Origin: an uncultured SAR116 cluster alpha proteobacterium
GTDB lineage: Bacteria; Pseudomonadota; Alphaproteobacteria; Puniceispirillales; Puniceispirillaceae
NCBI GenBank assembly: GCA_902623185.1
Contig: CACNSW010000004.1
Span: 18,904-82,903 of the forward strand
DNA: 64,000 nucleotides
Reading direction: 5' to 3'
Part shown: in pieces, positions 1 through 9,294 of the stretch
How the letters are laid out: every line of letters begins with the position of its first letter
How positions within the stretch are numbered: position 1 is the stretch's first letter
Translations under genes and position numbers: made by a program
Notes under the pieces: model-generated
Told to the model about the DNA's origin: nothing
The model's database searches: none
The model's input: the letters and a program-made list of their open reading frames with translations, nothing else

Positions 1-1
1 C

Positions 2-838
2 GCCGCTGAGTTGGAAGCTATTATTGACTTTCCCGACGAGGAAATACCTGCGTCCGTGGTGGCGTCGATTGGTGAGAGGGTAAACGCATTGGTCGCCGAA
101 ATTTCAGGTTGCCTGGATGATAAAAGAATTGGTGAACGCGTACGTGACGGCGTTCATGTAACACTTCTAGGTCCCGTTAATGCTGGCAAATCAACCTTGT
201 TGAATAGGATTGCTAACCGGCCTGTAGCCATTGTTTCAAGTGAAGCAGGGACCACACGTGATTTGGTGTCGGTCGGTCTTGATATTGTCGGGGTACCGGT
301 AACGCTTATCGATACGGCAGGAATTCGACAGAATGCAGGAGCGGTTGAGTCAGAGGGTATTTCCCGCGCACTGTCCGCTGCCAGTGAGGCTGACCATACT
401 ATCATCGTTGTTGATGGGTCGCGTGATGACTGGCAAAAGGAATATGCGACGATCGCCGAGAGTGCGGGAAAAGAGCATTTTCTGGTGGTTAATAAAACCG
501 ATCTCGGAGTCACTGGAACACCGCCCGACAATGCGATTTTGATGTCGCTTTCTGATGACCGTGGTTTTGAGGAGTTCCTTGATCAGCTTGCTGCAAAAAT
601 TGTGCAGGTCAACAGCACCCAGAAAAGTGCCATTATTACCAGAGCACGGCACAGGCAGGCGTTAGAGGCAACGTTACTAGGGCTTGAGGCGGGGTTAAAG
701 GGTAACCTTGAACAGTCTCCTGAATTGGTGGCTGAGGAATTTCGTTCAGCTGCCACCGCCCTTGGCCGTATAACGGGTGAAATTGATGCTGAGGATCTCC
801 TCGATGCCATTTTTTCATCCTTTTGCATTGGAAAATGA
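2..838 (+). CDS. mnmE: tRNA modification GTPase MnmE (5'-truncated by window edge)
   Basis: C-terminal part of the GTPase that, with MnmG, installs the (carboxymethyl)aminomethyl group at C5 of wobble uridine 34. The reading frame is open from base 2, so the true start lies upstream of the window. Visible are the G1 loop GPVNAGKST (about nt 170-196), the G2 motif AGTTRD, the G3 motif DTAGIR, the G4 motif NKTD and the closing CIGK, whose cysteine is the family's hallmark C-terminal residue. It sits 45 bases before mnmG, its functional partner, in the same orientation. G1 reads GPVNAGKS where GRPNAGKS is usual, a conservative change. The identity is certain; only the N-terminal tetrahydrofolate-binding domain is missing. 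Confidence 0.96.
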   Translation, partial: AAELEAIIDFPDEEIPASVVASIGERVNALVAEISGCLDDKRIGERVRDGVHVTLLGPVNAGKSTLLNRIANRPVAIVSSEAGTTRDLVSVGLDIVGVPVTLIDTAGIRQNAGAVESEGISRALSAASEADHTIIVVDGSRDDWQKEYATIAESAGKEHFLVVNKTDLGVTGTPPDNAILMSLSDDRGFEEFLDQLAAKIVQVNSTQKSAIITRARHRQALEATLLGLEAGLKGNLEQSPELVAEEFRSAATALGRITGEIDAEDLLDAIFSSFCIGK

Positions 839-883
839 TCCAAAGCTGGGCATAACACTGAATAGAACAGCTGATCGGACATA

Positions 884-2788
884 ATGATGACATACGATGT
901 AATTGTTGTTGGAGGAGGCCATGCTGGCAGTGAGGCTGCTGCTGCTGCCGCGCGGATGGGTGCGAATGTGGCGCTGGTAACGATGCAGCTTTCAAAAATC
1001 GGTGAAATGTCCTGCAATCCTGCGATTGGAGGGCTTGGCAAGGGCCATCTTGTCCGAGAGATTGATGCGCTTGATGGGTTGATGGGACAGGCAATTGACC
1101 GCTCTGGCATTCAATTCCGCATGCTGAACAAGTCTAGAGGCCCGGCGGTGCATGGCCCCCGGGCCCAGGCGGACAGACAGCTTTACCGCTCCGCAATACA
1201 GGCGCTTCTTCGCGAACAGACTGGGGTCTCGCTCATTGAGGCGGCGGTTGGTGATCTTCATATCGATTCTAGTTTCTGCCGTGGTATCATTACCGAGTCT
1301 GGTGAAATCATTCGCGCAGGTGCCGTTGTTCTGACAACAGGGACTTTTCTTAGTGGGCTAATCCATCTAGGAGCTGAAACAACCCCGGCCGGGCGGATCG
1401 GTGAATCGCCTGCTCAGGCTTTGGCTAGTCGGCTACGATCGCTTGATTTGCCCGTCGGCCGGCTGAAAACCGGAACCCCGCCGCGTCTTGATGGACGAAC
1501 TATTGATTGGAACTCGCTTGAAATGCAGCCAGCAGATAATCCGCCGGTTCCCTTTTCAACCTTGACAAGTCATATTACCGTACCGCAGCTCGAATGTGGG
1601 ATTACCAGAACAACAACCGAGACGCATCGGATCATCGCTGATTCGATCCACCTATCGGCGGTCTATAGCGGACAGACCACCGGTCAGGGGCCACGCTATT
1701 GCCCGTCAATCGAGGATAAAGTCCACCGTTTTCCTGATAAAGCCTCGCATCAGCTGTTTCTAGAGCCTGAGGGGCTGGACGATCCCACGGTTTATCCAAA
1801 CGGTATTTCAACAAGTCTGCCGCGAGATGTTCAGGACACGCTGGTGGCATCGATCCCGGGGATGGAAACGGCAAAGATCACACAGTATGGTTATGCCATT
1901 GAATATGATTTCATTGATCCGAGGGCGCTCACTCGCTCACTAAGTCTACGCCAGCTACCCGGCCTGTTTCTAGCCGGTCAGATCAATGGCACTACAGGCT
2001 ATGAGGAAGCTGCAGCACAGGGACTAGTTGCTGGCGTCAATGCCAGTTTACTGGCTGGCGGTGGGGCCGGTGATTTCGGCCTTGATCGCTCAGATGCTTA
2101 TATTGGCGTAATGATTGATGATCTGACAACGAAGGGTGCGCCCGAACCATACCGGATGTTCACATCACGTGCGGAATACAGGCTGTTACTGCGGGCGGAC
2201 AACGCTGATCAGAGATTGACAGAGCGTGGTATTGCACTTGGATGTGTTGGTAAACGGCGTTTGGCGGCATGGAGGGAGAAATCTATGCTTCTTGCCAGGG
2301 CGCGTGATCAGCTTGCTTCATTGTCAGCAACTCCGAGGATGCTTAGTTCATCTAACCTGCCAACGCCACGTGATGGAGCGACACGAACGGCTGCAGATCT
2401 TCTTTCGCTTGAGGGCGTTACACTCTCACAGCTGCGTGTTGTATGGCCAGAGCTGGAGCAGATCCCTGGTCATTTGCATCAGCAGCTAGAGGCGGATTGT
2501 CGCTATGCCAGTTATGTGCAGCGTCAACGTGCGGATATTAACGCACTGAAACGTGACGAGGCGATGAGGATACCGCAAAATTTGGATTTTTCTGCCGTTG
2601 GCGGTTTGTCATCTGAAGCCCGTGATCTGCTGACACGCTACCGTCCTGATACAATCGCCCAGGCAAATCGCCTTCCCGGGATGACGCCAGCAGCAGTTCT
2701 GGCGGTATTAAGACATTTAAAGCGGCTTTGTGCCACAGCACCCAACAAGGGTGACCATACAGCGCACCTAGCTGGCAAAGTACAGTGA
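884..2788 (+). CDS. mnmG: tRNA uridine-5-carboxymethylaminomethyl modification enzyme MnmG (GidA)
   Basis: FAD-dependent partner of MnmE in wobble-uridine modification. The 634-residue length is normal for the family. The N-terminus carries the dinucleotide-binding loop VVGGGHAGSEAA (about residues 7-18), followed by the family signature CNPAIGGLGKGHLVREIDALDG (near residues 44-65, seen in two parts) and the stretch GQINGTTGYEEAAAQGLVAG near residue 365. Two ATGs occur in tandem at 884 and 887; either may be the start. The stop overlaps the GTG start of rsmG (GTGA), so the two are probably translationally coupled. Downstream genes rsmG, parA and parB form the classic origin-proximal alphaproteobacterial order. 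Confidence 0.97.
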   Translation: MMTYDVIVVGGGHAGSEAAAAAARMGANVALVTMQLSKIGEMSCNPAIGGLGKGHLVREIDALDGLMGQAIDRSGIQFRMLNKSRGPAVHGPRAQADRQLYRSAIQALLREQTGVSLIEAAVGDLHIDSSFCRGIITESGEIIRAGAVVLTTGTFLSGLIHLGAETTPAGRIGESPAQALASRLRSLDLPVGRLKTGTPPRLDGRTIDWNSLEMQPADNPPVPFSTLTSHITVPQLECGITRTTTETHRIIADSIHLSAVYSGQTTGQGPRYCPSIEDKVHRFPDKASHQLFLEPEGLDDPTVYPNGISTSLPRDVQDTLVASIPGMETAKITQYGYAIEYDFIDPRALTRSLSLRQLPGLFLAGQINGTTGYEEAAAQGLVAGVNASLLAGGGAGDFGLDRSDAYIGVMIDDLTTKGAPEPYRMFTSRAEYRLLLRADNADQRLTERGIALGCVGKRRLAAWREKSMLLARARDQLASLSATPRMLSSSNLPTPRDGATRTAADLLSLEGVTLSQLRVVWPELEQIPGHLHQQLEADCRYASYVQRQRADINALKRDEAMRIPQNLDFSAVGGLSSEARDLLTRYRPDTIAQANRLPGMTPAAVLAVLRHLKRLCATAPNKGDHTAHLAGKVQ

Positions 2789-3429
2789 TTTTGAGTGGAT
2801 CTTTGCAAATCCCAATTGATCAAAGTGTGGTTGATCGACTTAATGTTTCACGTGAAACAGTCGACCAGCTGTCTGTCTATCTAGCACTTCTGGAAAAATG
2901 GCAGCAGCGTATCAACCTTGTTTCATCAGCAACGCTGGCTAAAGTCTGGCGCCGACATATCCTTGATTCAGCACAACTGGTGGTTTACCTCCCCGAGAAT
3001 GGTGCCCACATCCTGGACGTTGGCAGCGGTGCGGGTTTTCCTGGGCTTGTGCTTTCAATTATCACTGACAATAAGGTAACGTTGGTTGAGTCAGACCAAC
3101 GAAAGTCAGTCTTTTTGCAGACAGTAATCCGCGAATTGGGTTTGACAGCAACCGTTAGGAACGAGCGGATCGAGGCCGTCCCAGCAATTGGCGCCAACAT
3201 TGTGACAGCAAGAGCGCTAGCATCCGTCGAGCGAATGCTGCTGCTACTAAAAAGACAAATGTCATCCGTTGAGAGCTGCTTGTTTTTGAAGGGCGCCTCG
3301 CTACAAGAGGAATTGACCGCTTTGCAAAGCTACCCCAATATAGGTTATCGCATTCACCCAAGTGTAACGAGTCAGGATGGGGCGATCCTTGAACTCAACA
3401 CGACTCGTCACTTCGATCTGGAGCTGTAA
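2785..3429 (+). CDS. rsmG: 16S rRNA (guanine527-N7)-methyltransferase RsmG (GidB)
   Basis: SAM-dependent methyltransferase that acts on G527 of 16S rRNA. The SAM-binding motif DVGSGAGFPGL is at about residues 78-88, and the length (214 residues) is usual. The likely start is GTG at 2785, which overlaps the mnmG stop by four bases; a TTG two codons later is the alternative. The segment VSRETVDQL near residues 21-29 is typical of the family, and its DNA coincides with a perfect 16-bp parS palindrome (2844-2859), so this region serves both as code and as a ParB-binding site. parA follows after one base. Confidence 0.95.
   Translation: MILSGSLQIPIDQSVVDRLNVSRETVDQLSVYLALLEKWQQRINLVSSATLAKVWRRHILDSAQLVVYLPENGAHILDVGSGAGFPGLVLSIITDNKVTLVESDQRKSVFLQTVIRELGLTATVRNERIEAVPAIGANIVTARALASVERMLLLLKRQMSSVESCLFLKGASLQEELTALQSYPNIGYRIHPSVTSQDGAILELNTTRHFDLEL
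2844..2859. promoter_or_regulatory. parS: parS centromere-like site inside rsmG
   Basis: The 16 bases TGTTTCACGTGAAACA form a perfect palindrome and match the chromosomal parS consensus bound by ParB. The site lies within the rsmG coding sequence (codons for VSRET) less than 600 bp upstream of parA and 1.4 kb upstream of parB, the usual place for parS in alphaproteobacteria. It implies that the chromosome replication origin is near this end of the window. I saw no second perfect copy in the window. Confidence 0.93.
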
Positions 3430-3430
3430 C

Positions 3431-4207
3431 ATGGCTGCCTCACCGCGAATTGTCGCAATTGCCAATCAAAAAGGCGGCGTTGGCAAGACAACGACATCGG
3501 TTAATTTAGCGACAGCACTTGCTGCTTGTGGGCGCAGGGTTTTGTTGATTGATTTTGATCCACAGGGTAATGCTAGCACAGGGCTTGGCGTTGTTGACCG
3601 TAAATTCAACAGCTACCGGCTGGTCACATTGGGTTGCACTGCGCGCAAGGCAGTGCAATCGACTTTGGTGCCACGATTAGACATTATCCCTGCCGTGGTC
3701 GATTTATCAGCAGCTGAGGTAGAATTGACGGATATGGTTCGCCGTGAATACCAGCTGGCTGAGGGAATATCTAATATTTGCGCTGATTATCAATATGTTA
3801 TCATTGACTGTCCGCCATCTCTGGGAATGCTGACAGTCAATTCATTGACAGCAGCAACTTCGGTTTTGGTGCCGCTGCAATGCGAATTCTATGCACTGGA
3901 AGGTTTAACGCAGCTAATGCACACGATTGAGGCTGTTCGCGCTGGACTCAACCCAAATCTTTTGATGCAAGGTATTGTTCTGACGATGTATGACACGCGT
4001 AACAGATTGTCGTCGATGGTAGCCAATGATGTGCGTGGTCATCTGGGGCATCTGGTTTATGATACGGTAATCCCACGCAACGTGCGGGTATCAGAAGCCC
4101 CGTCTTTTGGCCAGCCTGTTTTAATGTATGATTTGAAATGCCCGGGATCACAGGCTTATGCAGCATTGGCTGCCGAGGTGTTGACTCAGGAAAGGCAAGC
4201 CGCATGA
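3431..4207 (+). CDS. parA: Chromosome partitioning ATPase ParA
   Basis: Deviant Walker-type ATPase that forms a nucleoid-bound gradient and moves ParB-parS complexes to the cell pole. The deviant Walker A motif KGGVGKTT is at residues 14-21; the Walker A' aspartate is in LLIDFDPQGN and the Walker B segment reads YVIIDCPPSLG. I chose ATG 3431 because a GGAG ribosome-binding site (3420-3423) sits seven bases upstream; an upstream in-frame start would run deep into rsmG. The product is 258 residues, normal for chromosomal ParA/Soj. The stop overlaps the parB start (ATGA). Confidence 0.96.
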   Translation: MAASPRIVAIANQKGGVGKTTTSVNLATALAACGRRVLLIDFDPQGNASTGLGVVDRKFNSYRLVTLGCTARKAVQSTLVPRLDIIPAVVDLSAAEVELTDMVRREYQLAEGISNICADYQYVIIDCPPSLGMLTVNSLTAATSVLVPLQCEFYALEGLTQLMHTIEAVRAGLNPNLLMQGIVLTMYDTRNRLSSMVANDVRGHLGHLVYDTVIPRNVRVSEAPSFGQPVLMYDLKCPGSQAYAALAAEVLTQERQAA

Positions 4208-5163
4208 GCGAAAAGAAAAAAAACTGGTCGCCAGAAACAAAACGAAGCGGTAACCCCGTCCCCAATCGAGGATTGGGACGGGGTCTGTCATCCCTTCTTG
4301 GTGATGTGGGAGTGGCTGCTGCAGCTGGTATTGCGATGCCGAAAAGTAATACTCCGGCTCTCGAGGGACTGTCGGGTTTGATTGAAATACCAATCGAATG
4401 GATCAACATTGGTCCCTGGCAACCGCGGCGTGTCTTCGCGCAGGCGGCGTTGGCCGAACTGGCTGACTCGATACGCCAGAAGGGGATTGTCCAACCAATT
4501 CTGGTTCGCCCCAGCCCTGACCGGCCCACACGATTTGAATTGATTGCAGGGGAACGGCGATGGCGCGCTGGGCAGCTGGCGCAACTTCACATGGTGCCGG
4601 CTATCGTGCGGGATTTTACTGATGCTCAAGCCTATGAAATCGCTCTGATTGAGAATGTTCAGCGGGCTGATTTATCAGTGATTGAAGAAGCTCAGGCCTA
4701 TCAGAAATTGCTGGATTATCATCACTACACACAAGAGCAACTATCTGAAACCATTGGAAAATCAAGAAGCCATATTGCTAATCTTCTGCGTCTTCTTACA
4801 TTGCCTGAAAAAGTCCAGGATATGGTCATGGAAGGTCTCCTTTCTATGGGCCAGGTTCGTCCTATCATCAATCACAAGGATTGCTTAGTATTGGCCCGGC
4901 AGATTGTGAAAAAAGGCCTCTCCGCCCGTCAAGTAGAAGCATTGGTGAAAAAGGGTGGCGAGTCACGGACACAGGCAGGCCTGCCAGAAAAATCTGCCAA
5001 TATTAGACATCTTGAAGAAAAGGCTGGAATTGCCACTGGTGTCACGGTGACGATCCATTGGGATGAAAAAAGGGACAAAGGCTCTTTGCATTTGCAGAAT
5101 TGCTCTAGTGAACAGATGGAGAATATTCTCCTTAAACTGGGCGTGACTCAAGGGCCGTTTTGA
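4204..5163 (+). CDS. parB: Chromosome partitioning protein ParB
   Basis: Site-specific DNA-binding CTPase that loads at parS and spreads along DNA. The N-terminal part has the ParA-interaction segment GLGRGLSSLLGD; the CTP-binding/ParB-N domain shows GERRWRAGQLAQL and ENVQRADLSVIEEAQAYQ, followed by a helix-turn-helix around LSETIGKSRSHIANLLRL. ATG 4204 overlaps the parA stop by four bases and gives a 319-residue protein. The stop codon is immediately followed, with no gap, by the stop codon of the convergent holA gene. No terminator is seen between them. Confidence 0.96.
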   Translation: MSEKKKNWSPETKRSGNPVPNRGLGRGLSSLLGDVGVAAAAGIAMPKSNTPALEGLSGLIEIPIEWINIGPWQPRRVFAQAALAELADSIRQKGIVQPILVRPSPDRPTRFELIAGERRWRAGQLAQLHMVPAIVRDFTDAQAYEIALIENVQRADLSVIEEAQAYQKLLDYHHYTQEQLSETIGKSRSHIANLLRLLTLPEKVQDMVMEGLLSMGQVRPIINHKDCLVLARQIVKKGLSARQVEALVKKGGESRTQAGLPEKSANIRHLEEKAGIATGVTVTIHWDEKRDKGSLHLQNCSSEQMENILLKLGVTQGPF

Positions 5164-6189
5164 TCATCGAAGGCTATTTGCCCTTAGTGACAATCCGAGA
5201 AGATACTGTGAACAAATGACCCGTTCATCAAGACCACCCGATTTGATTACCAACTCGGCTTCCTGAAGTCGGTTTAGTGCTTCCCTACCGTGAGGGTCGC
5301 GCCAGACTTGCAATTGTGTTGTCATTTTTGCTTGCATTTTAAAGTGGATAGGAGGGCGTACAGCACGTATCGCCGCCGATGCAGATGCCCCATCATTTAT
5401 GGCGATTGCTGCCATCTCAATTTGTTGGAAATAACGTTGACAGCCACGAAGAACCATGACTGTACTCATATCTTCGTGCCATGCCTTGTTAAGAGCCTGC
5501 TTCAATTTATTGCTGTTACCATCGGCTGCCGCACTAGCGATATCGTTGATGGTCAGAGTCGCACTGTCGCCGAGACATCGCTCAACGTCACTAGTTGTCA
5601 GCGATGCACCTTTTCCAGCAAACAACGCAAGTTTCTCTATTTCCATTCTGGATACCATGCGGTTATTACCCAGTCTTGACGTGATCAATTGAAAGGTATC
5701 ATTGGAGATAGTGATCTGCTCACGTGACATAATTTCCTGGACCAGAGCGGCAATTTCGGCGTCACTATCTTCAAAGCAGCCAATAGCTACGGCATTTTTT
5801 GCTCCCTCAAAGAGTTTGACTAGAGAGTGTTTCGCGTTTGTATCGCTCGCCTCAACTACAACGAATGACGTATTTAAGTTACTTTCCAATGCTATTTTGC
5901 AGGCTTCAAGTAAATCACGGCCGCCACCCTTCACTACGACGAGGCGGACATCATTGAACATCGCGACAGAGGCGGCAGAATCGGCAATAAGGCTAGGCTC
6001 ACGGGCTATCTGATCACCATTGAGATGGGTGACGGAAAATACATCATCGGGATCGGACGCATAATGCAGTGCCAAAATCCTACCGCGCTCTGCGATCAAC
6101 CCCGCGTCTGTTCCATGAAGCAGCGCAGCACGGATCTCCCCTGGTGGTTGCTTAAGAAAGTTTGGTATTTGTCTTTGTGGCACTTTCAT
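5164..6189 (-). CDS. holA: DNA polymerase III subunit delta (HolA)
   Basis: Clamp-loader delta subunit, which opens the beta sliding clamp. About 341 residues, normal length. Recognised by the overall family pattern (LLHGTDAGLIAERGRIL at the start, SDTNAKHSLVKLFE, a three-domain layout ending in LRANSLR) and by its usual place next to lptE and leuS. The start ATG (6189-6187) shares one base with the lptE stop (TGATG), so translation is coupled; a TTG one codon earlier is less likely. Transcribed with leuS and lptE as an operon reading leftwards. Confidence 0.9.
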   Translation of the reverse strand: MKVPQRQIPNFLKQPPGEIRAALLHGTDAGLIAERGRILALHYASDPDDVFSVTHLNGDQIAREPSLIADSAASVAMFNDVRLVVVKGGGRDLLEACKIALESNLNTSFVVVEASDTNAKHSLVKLFEGAKNAVAIGCFEDSDAEIAALVQEIMSREQITISNDTFQLITSRLGNNRMVSRMEIEKLALFAGKGASLTTSDVERCLGDSATLTINDIASAAADGNSNKLKQALNKAWHEDMSTVMVLRGCQRYFQQIEMAAIAINDGASASAAIRAVRPPIHFKMQAKMTTQLQVWRDPHGREALNRLQEAELVIKSGGLDERVICSQYLLGLSLRANSLR

Positions 6190-6680
6190 CAATGGTCACG
6201 GGTTATGAAAAACAGCTGCATCCGGTTGGCAACACGGTCCGCTAAAAGTTTAGCCAGCCGTTCTTGACCTTGTGTTTCTGATTCATCTTGCCCATAGTAG
6301 GATGAAACAGCTCCGAGTGTCGCATTGGTCGAGATGCTGTCGGTAAGTTCCATTGTGCCCGTTGAGAGGTTAGTCAGTTGGAAAGACACTGACATTCTCA
6401 TCTTCTTCAAATTTGAGGAAGCGCCTACAACTGAAAGGGTGCTGGTTGAACTGACCGAGAGCTTGGATTCAAGTTTATGAGTGGGTGTCACTTTGGGATC
6501 GACCATAAGTTGGTTTTTGAGATGGCGTGTATAAATTTGCCCGATGCGCCCGGATGTAGTTGCCACTTGAATACTAGCGATCTGGTCAAAATCACCGACT
6601 GAAAGAGCACGAATCCTAAAGTCACTGCAGGCAGCCACGGTTATTAGCAGCAGCATGGATAGCGATTTAAACCACGACAT
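6189..6680 (-). CDS. lptE: LPS-assembly lipoprotein LptE
   Basis: Outer-membrane lipoprotein that plugs and assembles the LptD translocon for lipopolysaccharide delivery. The 163-residue product begins with a short positively charged region, a hydrophobic stretch and a lipobox ending LITVAAC with the acylated Cys at about residue 18. The body is low in conservation, as is usual for LptE; the assignment leans on the position between leuS and holA, the arrangement found across Proteobacteria. It overlaps the 3' end of leuS by 14 bases and the start of holA by one. Confidence 0.85.
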   Translation of the reverse strand: MSWFKSLSMLLLITVAACSDFRIRALSVGDFDQIASIQVATTSGRIGQIYTRHLKNQLMVDPKVTPTHKLESKLSVSSTSTLSVVGASSNLKKMRMSVSFQLTNLSTGTMELTDSISTNATLGAVSSYYGQDESETQGQERLAKLLADRVANRMQLFFITRDH

Positions 6681-9240
6681 TTATAATCCTATTAGGAACA
6701 ACGATTACACGCTTCGGAGTCTGATTCTCAAGATATCTCAATATGGTTGGTGACGCCAGAGCTGCATCCTCGGCTTCCTGTTTGGGGCAATCACGAGTTA
6801 AAGAGATTGTATCGCGCAGTTTACCATTGACCTGAATGCCAACTTCAACAATGTTGTCGGCAATCAAGCTTTCATCGGCTTTTGGCCATTTGCTATCGCA
6901 CAGCATAGTTCTATGCCCCAACACTTCCCACATTTCTTCAGCAATATGGGGTGCTAGGGGTGAAATTAGCTGCACCAATGTTTCAATTGCAAAGCGCCGC
7001 GCTGCAGATACCGTGGGTGATGTACTCTTGGTATCTGTTATAGCGTTAGCCAATGTATGCAATTGTGCAACTGCTCGGTTGAAGCGGAAACCCTCAATAT
7101 CCTTTGAAAGATTGTAGATTGCTTTGTGCGCAGACCTTATCAGCTCTATCCCGTCACCATGGGTTGGTTGCGGAGTGCCTATGGCGGGTAGAGAACTATC
7201 ATTGGCCATGCGATGGACACGTTTGAGAAATCGCGAGGCACCCTCGACGCCAGATTCTGTCCATTCCATATCACGCTCCGGAGGGGAATCTGACAGCATG
7301 AACAAGCGAGCAGTATCAGCGCCATAGGACTCAATAATAATTTCAGGGTCAACAACATTGCGCTTTGATTTGCTCATCTTCTCGATGCGGCCAGCGGTCA
7401 CATTGTCGCCAGTTTCAATATTTCGCCAGCTTTTACCTTCTTGTCTGACTTCTGATGGAAACAACCATCTACCATTCTTATCTTGAAATGTCTGGTGGCA
7501 GACCATTCCTTGGGTCATTAGCCCTGCAAAAGGCTCTGCAAGATCAAGATAATCAACTTCGCTTAATGCGCGGGTAAAAAAGCGAGAATAGAGGAGGTGC
7601 AAAACAGCATGTTCGACCCCGCCGATATATTGATCAATAGGCATCCAGTATTCGGCTTCTTTGCGGCTGAATCCATGAATGCTTTTTGGATCGGCAAAGC
7701 GCAAGAAATACCATGAGCTCTCAAAAAATGTATCAAAAGTGTCCTGTTCACGGATTGCTGCCTTGCCGCAGCAGGGACAAGTCGTGTGTTTCCAAGTGGG
7801 GTGGCTCGCCAATGGGTTACCTGGCGTGGAGAAATCGACATCTTCAGGCAAAGTAACTGGTAGGTCCGCGGCGGGCACAGGCACTGTGCCGCAATCATCG
7901 CAATAAATGATTGGGATCGGACAACCCCAATAACGCTGGCGCGAAACCCCCCAATCACGAAGCCTAAAAGTAGTCTCTCTGTTGCCTGCGCCAATTGCTT
8001 CGAGTGCCTCGATCGCTGCCTGTTTGCCAGCCTCTATATCTAGCCCATTCCAATCGCCGGAGTTGATTAGCTTTCCGGGACCAGTATATGCTTCATCTGT
8101 GATTGTAAAATTGGAAGCGTCCTTATCTGTTGGCAGCACAACTGGCGTAACTGGCAGGTTGTAAGCATTGGCAAAATCAAGATCTCTCTGGTCATGTGCG
8201 GGGCAGCCAAAGATGGCGCCGGTGCCGTACTCCATCAGCACAAAGTTTGCAATATGAACTGGTAATTCTTTGCCATGAAGCAATGGATGCTCAACTGACA
8301 AACCGGTGTCAAAACCGCGTTTTTCAGCTGTCTCAACAGCTGCTTCTGAGGTGCCAAGTTTTGCACATTCAGCAATAAAATTGGCCGCTTCCTTGTTCGT
8401 ATCAGCAAAGGCGGTGGCTAATGGGTGATTGGCGGCGACAGCAATGAAAGATGCGCCAAATAATGTGTCAGGGCGGGTGGTGAAGACTTCGATATGGCCT
8501 CTGGGGGTCGCATCAGTTGCGCCGAGTGGTTCAATTAACTTGAATTTAACGCGAGCGCCTTCTGACTTGCCAATCCAATTATGTTGCATCAACCGGACCC
8601 TGTCCGGCCATTTGTCTAATTTATCAATGCTAGCAAGAAGGTCATCTGCATATTTGGTGATTTTAAGAAACCACTGAGACAGCCGACGGCGTTCAACAAC
8701 AGCTCCAGAACGCCATCCCCGCCCGTCTACAACCTGTTCATTGGCAAGGACAGTATTTTCCTCCGGGTCCCAATTGACCCAACTTTCCTTGCGATATGCG
8801 AGGCCTTTTTCAAGGAATTTGAGAAACATCAATTGCTCATGCTGGTAATAACTTGGCTCGCAAGTAGCAAACTCGCGATCCCAATCATAGGAGAGCCCCA
8901 TACTCTTCAATTGATTCCGCATTGAGGTGATGTTTTGTTTTGTCCACCTAGCTGGATGTTCACCCCTTTCTATCGCAGCATTTTCTGCAGGCAGACCGAA
9001 GGCATCCCAACCCATTGGGTGCAACACATTATACCCCTTTGCTCGATAAAAACGCGCAAGAACATCACCCAAGGTATAATTACGAACATGGCCCATATGG
9101 ATCCTACCTGAGGGATAGGGAAACATTTCTAATACATAATATTTAGGCTTAGATTTGTCTTGGGAGGCGGTAAACGAACCAGCATTCGCCCACCGTTCCT
9201 GCCATTTCTTTTCCAAAAATTTTGGATTTTGCTGAGGCAT
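6667..9240 (-). CDS. leuS: Leucyl-tRNA synthetase
   Basis: Class I aminoacyl-tRNA synthetase charging tRNA-Leu. The 857 residues contain the HIGH-type motif PYPSGRIHMGH (HMGH at residues 48-51), the CP1 editing domain in the middle (for example TTRPDTLFGASF), and the KMSKS loop beginning near residue 621. Full length and intact. It is the first gene of the leuS-lptE-holA operon. The gene upstream on this strand, a DUF3576 lipoprotein, ends 54 bases before it. Confidence 0.98.
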   Translation of the reverse strand: MPQQNPKFLEKKWQERWANAGSFTASQDKSKPKYYVLEMFPYPSGRIHMGHVRNYTLGDVLARFYRAKGYNVLHPMGWDAFGLPAENAAIERGEHPARWTKQNITSMRNQLKSMGLSYDWDREFATCEPSYYQHEQLMFLKFLEKGLAYRKESWVNWDPEENTVLANEQVVDGRGWRSGAVVERRRLSQWFLKITKYADDLLASIDKLDKWPDRVRLMQHNWIGKSEGARVKFKLIEPLGATDATPRGHIEVFTTRPDTLFGASFIAVAANHPLATAFADTNKEAANFIAECAKLGTSEAAVETAEKRGFDTGLSVEHPLLHGKELPVHIANFVLMEYGTGAIFGCPAHDQRDLDFANAYNLPVTPVVLPTDKDASNFTITDEAYTGPGKLINSGDWNGLDIEAGKQAAIEALEAIGAGNRETTFRLRDWGVSRQRYWGCPIPIIYCDDCGTVPVPAADLPVTLPEDVDFSTPGNPLASHPTWKHTTCPCCGKAAIREQDTFDTFFESSWYFLRFADPKSIHGFSRKEAEYWMPIDQYIGGVEHAVLHLLYSRFFTRALSEVDYLDLAEPFAGLMTQGMVCHQTFQDKNGRWLFPSEVRQEGKSWRNIETGDNVTAGRIEKMSKSKRNVVDPEIIIESYGADTARLFMLSDSPPERDMEWTESGVEGASRFLKRVHRMANDSSLPAIGTPQPTHGDGIELIRSAHKAIYNLSKDIEGFRFNRAVAQLHTLANAITDTKSTSPTVSAARRFAIETLVQLISPLAPHIAEEMWEVLGHRTMLCDSKWPKADESLIADNIVEVGIQVNGKLRDTISLTRDCPKQEAEDAALASPTILRYLENQTPKRVIVVPNRIINVVV

Positions 9241-9294
9241 CTAAATGACCTATTTAAATTTCTTGTCTCACAGCTTTACAACATTCTGATTTGT

